Below are positions 27,198-35,546 of a DNA stretch of 64,000 nt, in pieces; positions within the stretch are counted from its first letter, which is position 1, and every line of letters begins with the position of its first letter. The stretch is from BCD1 sp942492125 (lineage in GTDB: Bacteria; Bacteroidota; Bacteroidia; Chitinophagales; Saprospiraceae), in the NCBI GenBank assembly GCA_942492125.1, contig CALODM010000032.1:62001-126000 (forward strand), in the 5' to 3' direction. The notes beneath the pieces are model-generated. The model was given only the letters and a program-made list of their open reading frames with translations, made no database searches and was not told the origin of the DNA. Made by a program: the position numbers and the translations under genes.

Positions 27198-28817
27198 CTA
27201 ATCTTTTATGACTTTAAAAGTGAAATTTTCCTTGCCTGAAACCAGGTTAACGTAGTATATGCCTTCCGGCAGATTCTCCAGGTTATTTATTTTTATGTGC
27301 TCGTTGTTAACTACTGCAATACTGGTATGGACTAATTTACCATCCGTTCCATAGATCTTTACAGTGACTGTTTTCTCAGCGATCGATTCAAAACGTACAT
27401 TTAGCTCATGGCTAAACGGGTTGGGATAAATATTTATGTTTCGATCTTTCTGAATTTCATTATTTGACACCGTGCTTTGCTGATAAATCCTTACGTAATC
27501 AATTTCCATGGCACTTTCATTGAAGGATGCTTGAATATTTGGCAAAACAGCTACATTAAGCAACAGGTACTGTTCCAGGTCAAAAGGCCAGGTATTTTCA
27601 TCTTTCACGGGCGGATCATAGGTATAATGAACATTATCATCTACGCTAAAAACCATTTTTTCGGCGGTCCATTCCAGGCTATATACATGAAAATCGGTTG
27701 AAGCAGTTCCTATATTCTGACCTCCCAAATTCACGGTTCCCCCAAAGCTGGAGGGTGTGTGTATGGCACTCTGCACATAGTTTTGATTGTTCCCCCAATG
27801 TTCCATAATATCAATTTCTCCGCAGGCAGGCCAGGGGGTTGTTCCATACCCTTGATTATCCCAATAGGCTCCATCTTCGTCGATATTTACCCCCAACATC
27901 CAAATTGCGGGCCAGGTTCCAACCCCTGTTGGCAACTTTGCTCTGACTTCCACCTTGCCGTATTTAAAAGAAAATTTAGCGTTTAACCTGGCAGAGGTAT
28001 ATTGCTTTGTAACACCCTGATCGGAATAGGTCTCTTTTTTGGCAACAATCTTTAACACCCCATTCTCGACGAAAGCATTATCTGTACGATCAGTGTAATG
28101 TTGTACTTCCCCATTGAACCAGTTTTGTCCCTCCGGAAGTTGTGTTTGAGGAAACCAATTGATGCTATTAATGGCACCATCCTCATCAAATTCATCCGAC
28201 CAGATCAATTGATCAAAAACAGGAACTGTTGGTAATGTCCCATCGTAATTTACATCATCCAGGTAAGCAGTAACATGATCCGTATTATTTTCTCCATTTA
28301 TCTGAATCACTACCCTGTTGAAATCACTTCTTTGGGTGGGAGGTGCTGAATTAGGATCTAAATTGATATAATTATCATTTTGAAAATCAAATGTCACTGT
28401 CTGCCATTGATCTGTCGAAATTGGTTTAATAATTTCACTTTGAGTTGACCATGGGGCTGTCAGGGTTCCATTCTGCAATTTAAGGGAAACCTGGTTCGGC
28501 TGACTTCCTGTCAAGCTACCGGAGGGTACATAAATTTTCAATGAAAAGGTATGGTGTGCACTCAAATCAAAATTTGTTGACACCTCAAACCTCACATTAG
28601 CATATTGCCCGCCAACATCGTTATATTCCAATACGGTAGCTGATGTATTGATCCCGGTTTGATAAGGGTTATTAAAGGAAGTATTGATCTCACATTCATC
28701 TTCCTGCCAGGTGGTAATGGTGCCATTACCTTCAAAGTCATCCAGAACTGTTAATCCCTGCGCATTTAAGGACGCGGACCAAACCAACAACAAAAGGATC
28801 AGGTGAATATATCTCAT
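27198..28817 (-). CDS. T9SS-secreted GH16 endo-beta-glucanase (laminarinase-like) with N-terminal binding module
   Basis: 539-residue secreted glycoside hydrolase. Signal peptide (MRYIHLILLLLVWSASLNAQ); a jelly-roll module of about 180 residues (VLDDFEGNGTITTW... ending AYLDDVNYDG) related to that of the protein at 38711-40573; the GH16 catalytic domain from LIWSDEFDEDGAI, with the active-site ExDxxE in GEIDIMEHWG at about residues 330-339; and a C-terminal T9SS sorting domain (IYPNPFSHELNV... GIYYVNLVSGKENFTFKVIKD). GH16 enzymes with this motif commonly hydrolyse beta-1,3- or mixed-linkage glucans. It belongs to the minus-strand beta-glucan locus. Intact; exact polymer inferred from context. 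Confidence 0.9.
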   Translation of the reverse strand: MRYIHLILLLLVWSASLNAQGLTVLDDFEGNGTITTWQEDECEINTSFNNPYQTGINTSATVLEYNDVGGQYANVRFEVSTNFDLSAHHTFSLKIYVPSGSLTGSQPNQVSLKLQNGTLTAPWSTQSEIIKPISTDQWQTVTFDFQNDNYINLDPNSAPPTQRSDFNRVVIQINGENNTDHVTAYLDDVNYDGTLPTVPVFDQLIWSDEFDEDGAINSINWFPQTQLPEGQNWFNGEVQHYTDRTDNAFVENGVLKIVAKKETYSDQGVTKQYTSARLNAKFSFKYGKVEVRAKLPTGVGTWPAIWMLGVNIDEDGAYWDNQGYGTTPWPACGEIDIMEHWGNNQNYVQSAIHTPSSFGGTVNLGGQNIGTASTDFHVYSLEWTAEKMVFSVDDNVHYTYDPPVKDENTWPFDLEQYLLLNVAVLPNIQASFNESAMEIDYVRIYQQSTVSNNEIQKDRNINIYPNPFSHELNVRFESIAEKTVTVKIYGTDGKLVHTSIAVVNNEHIKINNLENLPEGIYYVNLVSGKENFTFKVIKD

Positions 28818-28990
28818 ATTATGTAACTTTTAAATAGTTTCTTGCTCAATAAAAAGATGCCGTTTCAGCATCCTAAGATTTTTTAAAACCAATGTATAAA
28901 TTAGCCCTTTCAAGCAAAGCGGTATGGAATTCCCGGGCCACGTCCATTTCAATTCGGGCAAACCAGAAAATCTAACTACCAATCATCTCC

Positions 28991-29357
28991 CCCTTAAATC
29001 AAAAAGGTATTTGATCCCGGAAAGCGTTCTTCTGTAACAGGCAAGGTAAAGAAATGTAGTACAGAGGTAGTCAAACAGCCATTAACCCCCTCTCCGACAG
29101 GCTATCGATACAGGGTTTCTCAACACGATTGGCAGCCAGGCGTCATAAAGCGATTCTGTATCTGCTTTCTCCGGTCAAATCTATTATCTTTGCTTTGATT
29201 TGGTATTGGGCATTGGCGAAAGGGGATGTTTTCAGCATATAACCTTCCTGTAATATCCATCCGCCAAGCCCCATACCTCTCAGGAGTATCGCATCTCCAT
29301 TTTCTTTTACGATAACTTTTCCTTCTCTACTCAAAAATGTTTGTCCATTACTCTACT
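28991..29357 (-). pseudogene. Decayed glycoside hydrolase family 5 fragment
   Basis: Conceptual translation gives GQTFLSREGKVIVKENGDA, then ILLRGMGLGGWILQEGYML and FANAQYQIKAKIIDLTGE, which matches the N-terminal part of bacterial GH5 cellulase/exo-glucanase-like enzymes. After a frame change near 29150 come LYDAWL, then ANRVEKPCIDSLSERG, an in-frame stop, and in another frame FFTLPVTEERFPGSNTFLI, all in the order expected for that family. The signal peptide, the catalytic region and most of the domain (about 250 residues) are missing. At least three frame breaks and two stops show true decay. It sits between GH16 and GH3 genes. The remainder of the gap, 28818-28990, has no recognised feature. 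Confidence 0.7.
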
Positions 29358-29368
29358 ACCCTATTTCC

Positions 29369-31612
29369 TCAATCAAGTACAAACGATGCCTTCATTGTAT
29401 CTCTGGAATTGCCCCCGACCATGACATCAAAATCACCTGGTTCGACAACAAATTTCCCCTGGTTGTTGAAAAATCCGAGTTCTTTATCGGTCAGCTTGAA
29501 ATTCACGGTTTTACTTTCGCCGCCATCCAGATGGATTTTCTCGAAACCCTTCAGTTCCTTTACCGGTCTGGTTACCGTGGCATAAGTATCGCATATATAA
29601 AGCTGAACGACTTCTTCCCCAGGCACCTTACTTATATTTTCAACCGTCACTGTAACGTCAACAGTTCGGTCTTCATTGACCTTTAACTGCAGGTTGTCAT
29701 ATTTAAATTCGCTATAACTCAGTCCGTACCCAAACGGATACAATGGGTCATTGCTTTCATCATTGTAATGAGACCAAAAGACAATTGGCTGCGGATTGGG
29801 TCTCCCTGTTCTTTTGTGATTGTAATAAATAGGTACCTGTCCAAGGCTCCGTGGGAAAGTTACGGGCAACTTACCCGAAGGATTATAATCACCGTAAAGT
29901 ACCTGGCTTATCGCATGCCCGGATTGAGAGCCCAAATGCCAGGCTTCTACAATGGCTGGTACATTTTCTTCTGCCCAGGTCAAAGCCAGAGGGCGGCCAT
30001 TCATGACCACCAGGACGATGTTCGGATTAACCGCATAAACGGCCTCTAGCAACTCCTGTTGCAAACCGGGTAAATCGATTTTGGTGCGACTCCTGCCCTC
30101 TCCTGACTGAAATCCATGTTCTCCGAGCACCATAACCACCACATCGGCATTTTTAGCGGTTTCAACGGCTTCCTCCATTCCGGTTTTGTCCGTTGAGTTT
30201 ATATCGACCAATTGTAAAAAATTCGGCTTGCCATTGAACAAATTCACCCCTTTTTCATAAATGAGTGTATTGCCTTCATAAGCGGTCATTCCTTCCAAAA
30301 CTGAAATAGCAGAATTGGCATCTGCCCGTGCCCGCCAACTTCCTAATGGACTGTCCTTATCTGCTGCCAAAGGCCCGATAAGGGCAATTTTCTTGCCTGT
30401 TGTAGGAAGAGGAAGTATTTTTTTTTCATTCTTGAGTAAAACAATGGACTTCTTAGCCATATCTAATGCGGCAGCCATGTGGTCCGGATGTCCCGGCAAC
30501 TCTTTTTCTCTGTCCTCATTGCAATATTTATAAGGGTCATCAAAAAGCCCTAATTCGAATTTAACTTTCAAAATTCTTCGTACAGCATCGTTGACTTTTT
30601 CTTCCTCTACTTTTCCATTTTCCACTAGGTTTTTAAGGTGTTTGATATAAATGTGGGACTCCATATCCATATCGGTACCGGCGTTGGCGGCAATTTCAGC
30701 AGCGTGAACGCCATCTTTTGCAAAACCATGGACGGTCATTTCAGCAATAGTGGCATAATCCGACACTATTAAACCATCAAAATTCCACTGCTCTTTCAGA
30801 ATATCAATTTGCCAATGAGGATTTCCCGTAGTCGGGACGCCATTGGTTTCATTAAATGAATTCATCACCGTAAGAACACCTGCATCACAAGCCGCCTTGA
30901 ATGGAGGCAAGACTATATTGTACAAAGTGGAGAGACCAATATCCACCGTGTTATACTCCTTCCCGGCTTCCGCGAAGCCGTAAGCTGCAAAATGTTTAGC
31001 ACAGGCGGCAATGGTATTTTCCGCGGCAAGATCATCCCCCTGTAGGCCACGTACTCTTGCCTGTGCCACCAGACTACCAAGGTATGGATCTTCTCCTCCG
31101 CCTTCCATCACCCTACCCCAACGGGCATCTCGAGAAATATCCATCATGGGGGCAAATGCCCAATTAAGACCTACTGCAGAAGCTTCAATAGCGGAAGTCC
31201 GTGCAGATTTCTCAATAGCTTGCATATCCCAGCTGGCTGCTTCTGCCAAAGGGATGGGAGCCATGGTTTTGTAGCCATGAATCACGTCATAAGCAAAAAT
31301 CAATGGAATGCCCAGCCGGGAATTTTCGACGGCCAGTTGTTGCATTTTCCGGATCCTTTTTACCCCCAACACGTTCAACATGGATCCAACCTGCCCTGTT
31401 TTGATATGTTCATACTTATTTTTGTTCTCTCCGAATATAGGTGCAGGTCCTGTGACATCAAAAAAACCGGAGTATTGGTTCATTTGACCAATTTTCTCTT
31501 CCAGAGTCATTTTGGAGAGTAAATCTTCTATCTTTTGGTTCATTTCATTTTGGGCATTTACTGACAGAATAAACATCAGGCATGCCCATGTGGTTAGGAA
31601 AGTCTTTTTCAT
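29369..31612 (-). CDS. bglX: Glycoside hydrolase family 3 beta-glucosidase, periplasmic
   Basis: 747 residues. Signal peptide (MKKTFLTTWACLMFILSVNAQ), then the GH3 N-terminal barrel with LLSKMTLEEKIGQMNQ, AFAPMMDISRDARWGRVMEG and nucleophile Asp285 in GLIVSDYATIAEM. The C-terminal alpha/beta sandwich contains VVMVLGEHGFQSGEGRSRT, and an FnIII-like domain (EVVQLYICDTYATVTRPVKEL) ends the protein. Like BglX, it would release glucose from short beta-glucans in the periplasm. It lies downstream of the GH16 lipoprotein, fitting the final step of laminarin-type breakdown. Complete and intact. The symbol reflects family similarity, not proven orthology. Confidence 0.92.
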   Translation of the reverse strand: MKKTFLTTWACLMFILSVNAQNEMNQKIEDLLSKMTLEEKIGQMNQYSGFFDVTGPAPIFGENKNKYEHIKTGQVGSMLNVLGVKRIRKMQQLAVENSRLGIPLIFAYDVIHGYKTMAPIPLAEAASWDMQAIEKSARTSAIEASAVGLNWAFAPMMDISRDARWGRVMEGGGEDPYLGSLVAQARVRGLQGDDLAAENTIAACAKHFAAYGFAEAGKEYNTVDIGLSTLYNIVLPPFKAACDAGVLTVMNSFNETNGVPTTGNPHWQIDILKEQWNFDGLIVSDYATIAEMTVHGFAKDGVHAAEIAANAGTDMDMESHIYIKHLKNLVENGKVEEEKVNDAVRRILKVKFELGLFDDPYKYCNEDREKELPGHPDHMAAALDMAKKSIVLLKNEKKILPLPTTGKKIALIGPLAADKDSPLGSWRARADANSAISVLEGMTAYEGNTLIYEKGVNLFNGKPNFLQLVDINSTDKTGMEEAVETAKNADVVVMVLGEHGFQSGEGRSRTKIDLPGLQQELLEAVYAVNPNIVLVVMNGRPLALTWAEENVPAIVEAWHLGSQSGHAISQVLYGDYNPSGKLPVTFPRSLGQVPIYYNHKRTGRPNPQPIVFWSHYNDESNDPLYPFGYGLSYSEFKYDNLQLKVNEDRTVDVTVTVENISKVPGEEVVQLYICDTYATVTRPVKELKGFEKIHLDGGESKTVNFKLTDKELGFFNNQGKFVVEPGDFDVMVGGNSRDTMKASFVLD

Positions 31613-31774
31613 TTAATTTAACAATTGTGTGTGCTGTATAATGCAGCATTGAACATTAAAAAATTCAACCGTATTGCTCTGCGGGAAGGCAGACAATATT
31701 GCAAAACCTTTTTTTATCACACTGGTCAAAAATGGCTAAAAAAGGTCGTATTCATCTTTTAGAACCAGAGTGTA

Positions 31775-32971
31775 TTAATCCTCCTGAAAAACCCGGATAT
31801 AATCGACAATCATCCGCTGCGGGAATTGAGTGGTCGCATCAGGATATCCCGGCCAGTTGCCTCCAACGGCTATATTGAAAATAAAAAAGAACTCATCGTT
31901 AAAAGGGTAAGGGTATGCGTTGGAAATACTGTCATCGGTAATACTGAAGAATTGGTTATCATCAACAAGAAATCTGATGGAATTATATTCCCAGATAATG
32001 GAAAACACGTGGTATTCGTCAGAGAATTTACCACTGCTCAGGGTATACCCCTCTCCAATGAAATAACTCCAGCTTTGCCCTTGCGGACCTGAGTGAACTG
32101 TTCCGTGTACAGTAGCAGGTTCATGTCCTACCAGTTCCATGATATCAATCTCGCCACAGGCCGGCCAGCCTACGCTTGAAATATTGTTGCCCAACATCCA
32201 CAAAGCAGGCCAGATCCCCTGTCCTTCGGGTAAGATGGCCCGGATATCAACCCGTCCAAAAGTGAAGGTTTTTTTGTCTTTGGTAACTATTCTTGCAGAA
32301 GTATAATTACTGCCCTGGTATTCTTCTTCCCGGGCTTCAATGATCAGGTTGCCGTCAGACAAATAGGCATTATCTTCCCGGTCTGTATAATTCTGCCATT
32401 CATTATTTCCCCAACCGGAAGCTCCCAATTCATAGGTCCAGTCATTGGTATTTAAGGTAGATCCATTAAATTCATCCGCCCAGACGAGGTCGTATCCGGC
32501 ATAACTTTCCGGAGTGATGTATCCATCTTCGGGAACATCGACAAAGGTGTCGTCATTGCGGATGGTCCCGACGCCTTCACCATTTGAAATGGTTGCATTG
32601 ACCGGATTGGATAAAACGACTTTAAATTCTTCATCCTGCTCTTTAAAAATGTCTCCGACGATTTCGACATCAATAAAACCTTCTCTTTCTCCTGCGGCAA
32701 TGGTCAGGGTTCCGGAAACAGCTAAAAAATCAGCACCAGCCGCAGCGGTTTCTTCTTCTGTAGCGTAATCCACCTTGATATCCCCTGCAAATTCCTTGCT
32801 GGTGGAAACTTTGAAAGTGACGGTAGCATTTTCCTCTCCTTCAAAAACGGTAACACTGGAGATGGATAATCTGGGGTAATCTTCAGATGGTTGATTATCA
32901 TCCTCTTTATCCCCACAAGCGATGACGGTTACTACCATTATGATCATAATAAAAAAGGCAAATCTCTTCAT
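31775..32971 (-). CDS. GH16 endo-beta-glucanase lipoprotein with Calx-beta domain
   Basis: 399 residues from the ATG at 32971. A lipoprotein signal (MKRFAFFIMIIMVVTVIAC) is followed by an acidic stretch GDKEDDNQPSEDYP, the type that directs surface exposure in Bacteroidota. Residues about 35-140 form a Calx-beta-like module (VTVFEGEENATVTFKVSTS, and later FKVVLSNPVNATISNGEGVG). The GH16 domain starts at YDLVWADEFNGSTL and contains GEIDIMELVG (about 272-281), with the catalytic Glu pair. It likely trims beta-glucan at the cell surface for import by the adjacent SusC/SusD pair. It lies 108 bp downstream of the PKD lipoprotein. Intact. Confidence 0.92.
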   Translation of the reverse strand: MKRFAFFIMIIMVVTVIACGDKEDDNQPSEDYPRLSISSVTVFEGEENATVTFKVSTSKEFAGDIKVDYATEEETAAAGADFLAVSGTLTIAAGEREGFIDVEIVGDIFKEQDEEFKVVLSNPVNATISNGEGVGTIRNDDTFVDVPEDGYITPESYAGYDLVWADEFNGSTLNTNDWTYELGASGWGNNEWQNYTDREDNAYLSDGNLIIEAREEEYQGSNYTSARIVTKDKKTFTFGRVDIRAILPEGQGIWPALWMLGNNISSVGWPACGEIDIMELVGHEPATVHGTVHSGPQGQSWSYFIGEGYTLSSGKFSDEYHVFSIIWEYNSIRFLVDDNQFFSITDDSISNAYPYPFNDEFFFIFNIAVGGNWPGYPDATTQFPQRMIVDYIRVFQED

Positions 32972-33079
32972 GTCTTTTTTTGAAATTAAGCTGAAACGGG
33001 GAGATGATTTCAACAATTCCGAATCATCTCCCCGGTTTTCAACATACTATTTATTTGATACTCAAAAACAAAAAAACGG

Positions 33080-33946
33080 CTATTCTGAAACCAGGGTAAA
33101 CCGCCAGACAGATCCACCCAGGTCGGCGTAGATAAACAGGCGATCCGCACTGATTTCAGCAATACTGTAGGTTACCGAAGATTGTGGCGTAGTAACTTCT
33201 GATGAAGTTCCTACTTTGTACAACCCGATAAAAGCTCCTTCTCCGATGACACTCAATGAGGTTTCCGTCACACTAAAGGTATGTACGCCTGAATCCCAGG
33301 CAGCATATTGAGCAGGCCAGTCCGCACTATCATTACAACCAATTTCCAAACCAAGGTCTGCAGGCCATACAACGCCGCTTCCGTTCTCATCAGCCCAAAA
33401 ATCACCGTTATTCTTGTATTCGAAGGTTCCGTCGGCTCTGAAAATATATTCATCATCCCATTGGCAAGCCCTTGTGGTAACATCAGCCAAAGAATTTCCC
33501 CACCAGGTCTCTGTCAGGCTTGGGCCAATAGCTTCTGCATCAGCCTCAGGAGCCAGTTTCCAAACCTTTTCATCACAGCCGGTCAACAATTCAAAATTGC
33601 CAAAACAGGCATTGGGGTCATCCTGTGTTACCGTGACTGTCTGGGAGGCTGTACCATATCCTCCACGATTAAACGTGGTCATGGTCACTTCGTATGTTCC
33701 CATAAACGGTATGGTCACTTCAACATATTCCCCTTCCTGTTTTCCATTACCCTCAATGTTCCACTGGGTAATAAAAGCTCCGGAAGTCGTATTTTCCAGA
33801 ATGAAGTTATTGGGAGTATCGCCCTGGGAAATGGTAAAGGAAGGATTAGGCGGAGGGCCTAATTCCGATTTATCCTCTACAAAAGGCTCACAGGAAAATA
33901 AGCCGATCACCAGGAAAAACAGTAAACTATATTTAAAGTAATTCAT
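33080..33946 (-). CDS. PKD-domain surface lipoprotein (glycan-binding, SusE-position)
   Basis: 288 residues. Lipoprotein signal MNYFKYSLLFFLVIGLFSC followed by acidic EPFVEDKSELG. Residues about 30-105 form a PKD-like domain (GEYVEVTIPFMGTYEVTMTT). The C-terminal half is a strand-rich domain with WDDEYIFRADGTFEYKNNGD and several Trp residues (KVWKLAPE, TWWGNS, ADWPAQYAAWD) that could stack on sugars. It occupies the place of SusE/SusF-like glycan-binding proteins, 24 bp after SusD. PKD lipoproteins in this position are common in laminarin loci. Binding role inferred from position and composition. Confidence 0.75.
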   Translation of the reverse strand: MNYFKYSLLFFLVIGLFSCEPFVEDKSELGPPPNPSFTISQGDTPNNFILENTTSGAFITQWNIEGNGKQEGEYVEVTIPFMGTYEVTMTTFNRGGYGTASQTVTVTQDDPNACFGNFELLTGCDEKVWKLAPEADAEAIGPSLTETWWGNSLADVTTRACQWDDEYIFRADGTFEYKNNGDFWADENGSGVVWPADLGLEIGCNDSADWPAQYAAWDSGVHTFSVTETSLSVIGEGAFIGLYKVGTSSEVTTPQSSVTYSIAEISADRLFIYADLGGSVWRFTLVSE

Positions 33947-33970
33947 TGTTCTTATTTTTAAAAATTAATA

Positions 33971-35494
33971 TTAATACCCAGGGTTTTGCTTGAGATTACC
34001 TTCCGTAATATCAATTTCCGTTTGCGGAATGGGCAAGACTTCATGTTTTCCAGCTGTAAATCCGCGATCCCCGAGTTCTGCAACTGCACGTCCGGTACGC
34101 ACCAGGTCAAAAAAGCGATGTCCTTCTGTAGCTAACTCAAAGCGACGTTCCTTATAAATTAAGTTTAACAAAGGATCTCCGGACAGTCCCGGAGGCGCTG
34201 GCTGCAAGCCTACTCTCAAACGCACCTTATTCAAATGCCCTACGGCGATATTATTATTACCACCGGCTCTGGCATAAGCTTCCGCGGCCATGAGGTAAAC
34301 ATCTGCCAGGCGGATTTCCCGCACATTGTAAGTCCAGTTAAGGGCGGGCTCTCCATCGAGGGCTCTATCCTCCTGCAAAGGAGCATTTTTACGAATGAAA
34401 TAATTCGTATTTTGATAACCTTCTGAATAGCTTGCCCCCTGGTTTCTGAGCGCATTTCCATCAATTATGGTATGAGGAAAACGAGGATCTGACTGCATAG
34501 CTTCCACCAGTTTTTCAGTAATCGGGCAGAAACCCCAGCCCACAGCATAAAGGGGCCCGACATAATCACGCATGCCCCAGAACTGAACATCGATATTTCC
34601 CTCCGTTCCGTTGCCAAAATTAGCCCAGCCACCACGGTGATTCGAGGAATAACTAATTTCAAAGACAGATTCCTGACCAAACTCATTGCCCAGTTTGAAG
34701 ATATCTCCAAAATTAGGTTCCAGCTGGTAATGCCCGGAAGTAATTACTTCCTCAAAAAGTCCGGCAGCCTCCAACATGCGGGAATCGTCATTCTGATAAA
34801 GAATAACTTTACCCAACAATGCATTTACCGCACCTTTGGTGATACGTCCCAACTCAGCTCCGGAAACAGTTTCCGGAAGGTCAAATGAATTGCGGGCATC
34901 ATTCAAATCTTGTTCGATCTGTGCATAAACAGCCGCAACAGGCGCCTGGGTTTGCGTATAGATCTCATCGGCAGAAAGTGTTTTGGTAATCAAAGGCACC
35001 TCACCGAAAAAACGTACCAGGTCGAAATAGAAAAACGCCCTAAGGAATTTTGTCTCAGCTATCGTACGTGACTTAAAAGCTTCATCAAGCCCTTCCGCTT
35101 CTTCAATTTTTTCCAATAAAAGGTTGGCTCTGTAAATACCACTGTAACCCTTATTCCACAAACCTAACTGAGGGCCGATAAACGGGTCAAGCGTGAAATT
35201 ATCATAAGCAACCCAGCTTGGCTGGTCAGAAGCATCACTACCTCCTGCATAGGTATCATCGGAAGCTGCATTCAACAACCCAACCTTCATGGTATAGCCG
35301 TTGGTACCTCCCCACTGTAATACATCGTAGGTGGCCACCAATGCCTGAAAAATTTCCTCTTCGGTTTGGTAAAAATTGATTTCAAGGTCCGTTCCTCTGG
35401 GCTCGAGCTCCAGAAATTCCTTGCCACAGGCCGTCAGCACTATGGCAGTAATGAAGAGCATTAAATATTTATTCTGAATTATTTTTTTCATCAT
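33971..35494 (-). CDS. SusD/RagB-family nutrient-binding outer-membrane lipoprotein
   Basis: 507 residues. Lipoprotein signal ending LTAC, then GKEFLELEPRG as in most SusD proteins. Helical TPR-like core with EIFQALVATYDVLQWGG, IAETKFLRAFFYFDLVRFFGEVPL and the C-terminal ELATEGHRFFDLVRTGRA...VLPIPQTEIDITEGNLKQNPGY, all SusD signatures. It forms the hinged lid of the SusC transporter and binds oligosaccharide at the cell surface. Located 53 bp downstream of susC with the glycan-binding lipoprotein 24 bp further on. Either of the first two Met codons could be the start. Intact. Confidence 0.95.
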   Translation of the reverse strand: MMKKIIQNKYLMLFITAIVLTACGKEFLELEPRGTDLEINFYQTEEEIFQALVATYDVLQWGGTNGYTMKVGLLNAASDDTYAGGSDASDQPSWVAYDNFTLDPFIGPQLGLWNKGYSGIYRANLLLEKIEEAEGLDEAFKSRTIAETKFLRAFFYFDLVRFFGEVPLITKTLSADEIYTQTQAPVAAVYAQIEQDLNDARNSFDLPETVSGAELGRITKGAVNALLGKVILYQNDDSRMLEAAGLFEEVITSGHYQLEPNFGDIFKLGNEFGQESVFEISYSSNHRGGWANFGNGTEGNIDVQFWGMRDYVGPLYAVGWGFCPITEKLVEAMQSDPRFPHTIIDGNALRNQGASYSEGYQNTNYFIRKNAPLQEDRALDGEPALNWTYNVREIRLADVYLMAAEAYARAGGNNNIAVGHLNKVRLRVGLQPAPPGLSGDPLLNLIYKERRFELATEGHRFFDLVRTGRAVAELGDRGFTAGKHEVLPIPQTEIDITEGNLKQNPGY

Positions 35495-35546
35495 CTGTTA
35501 TTTTTAAAATGATAATCATCAATTTCTTTAATCTGAATTCAACCAC

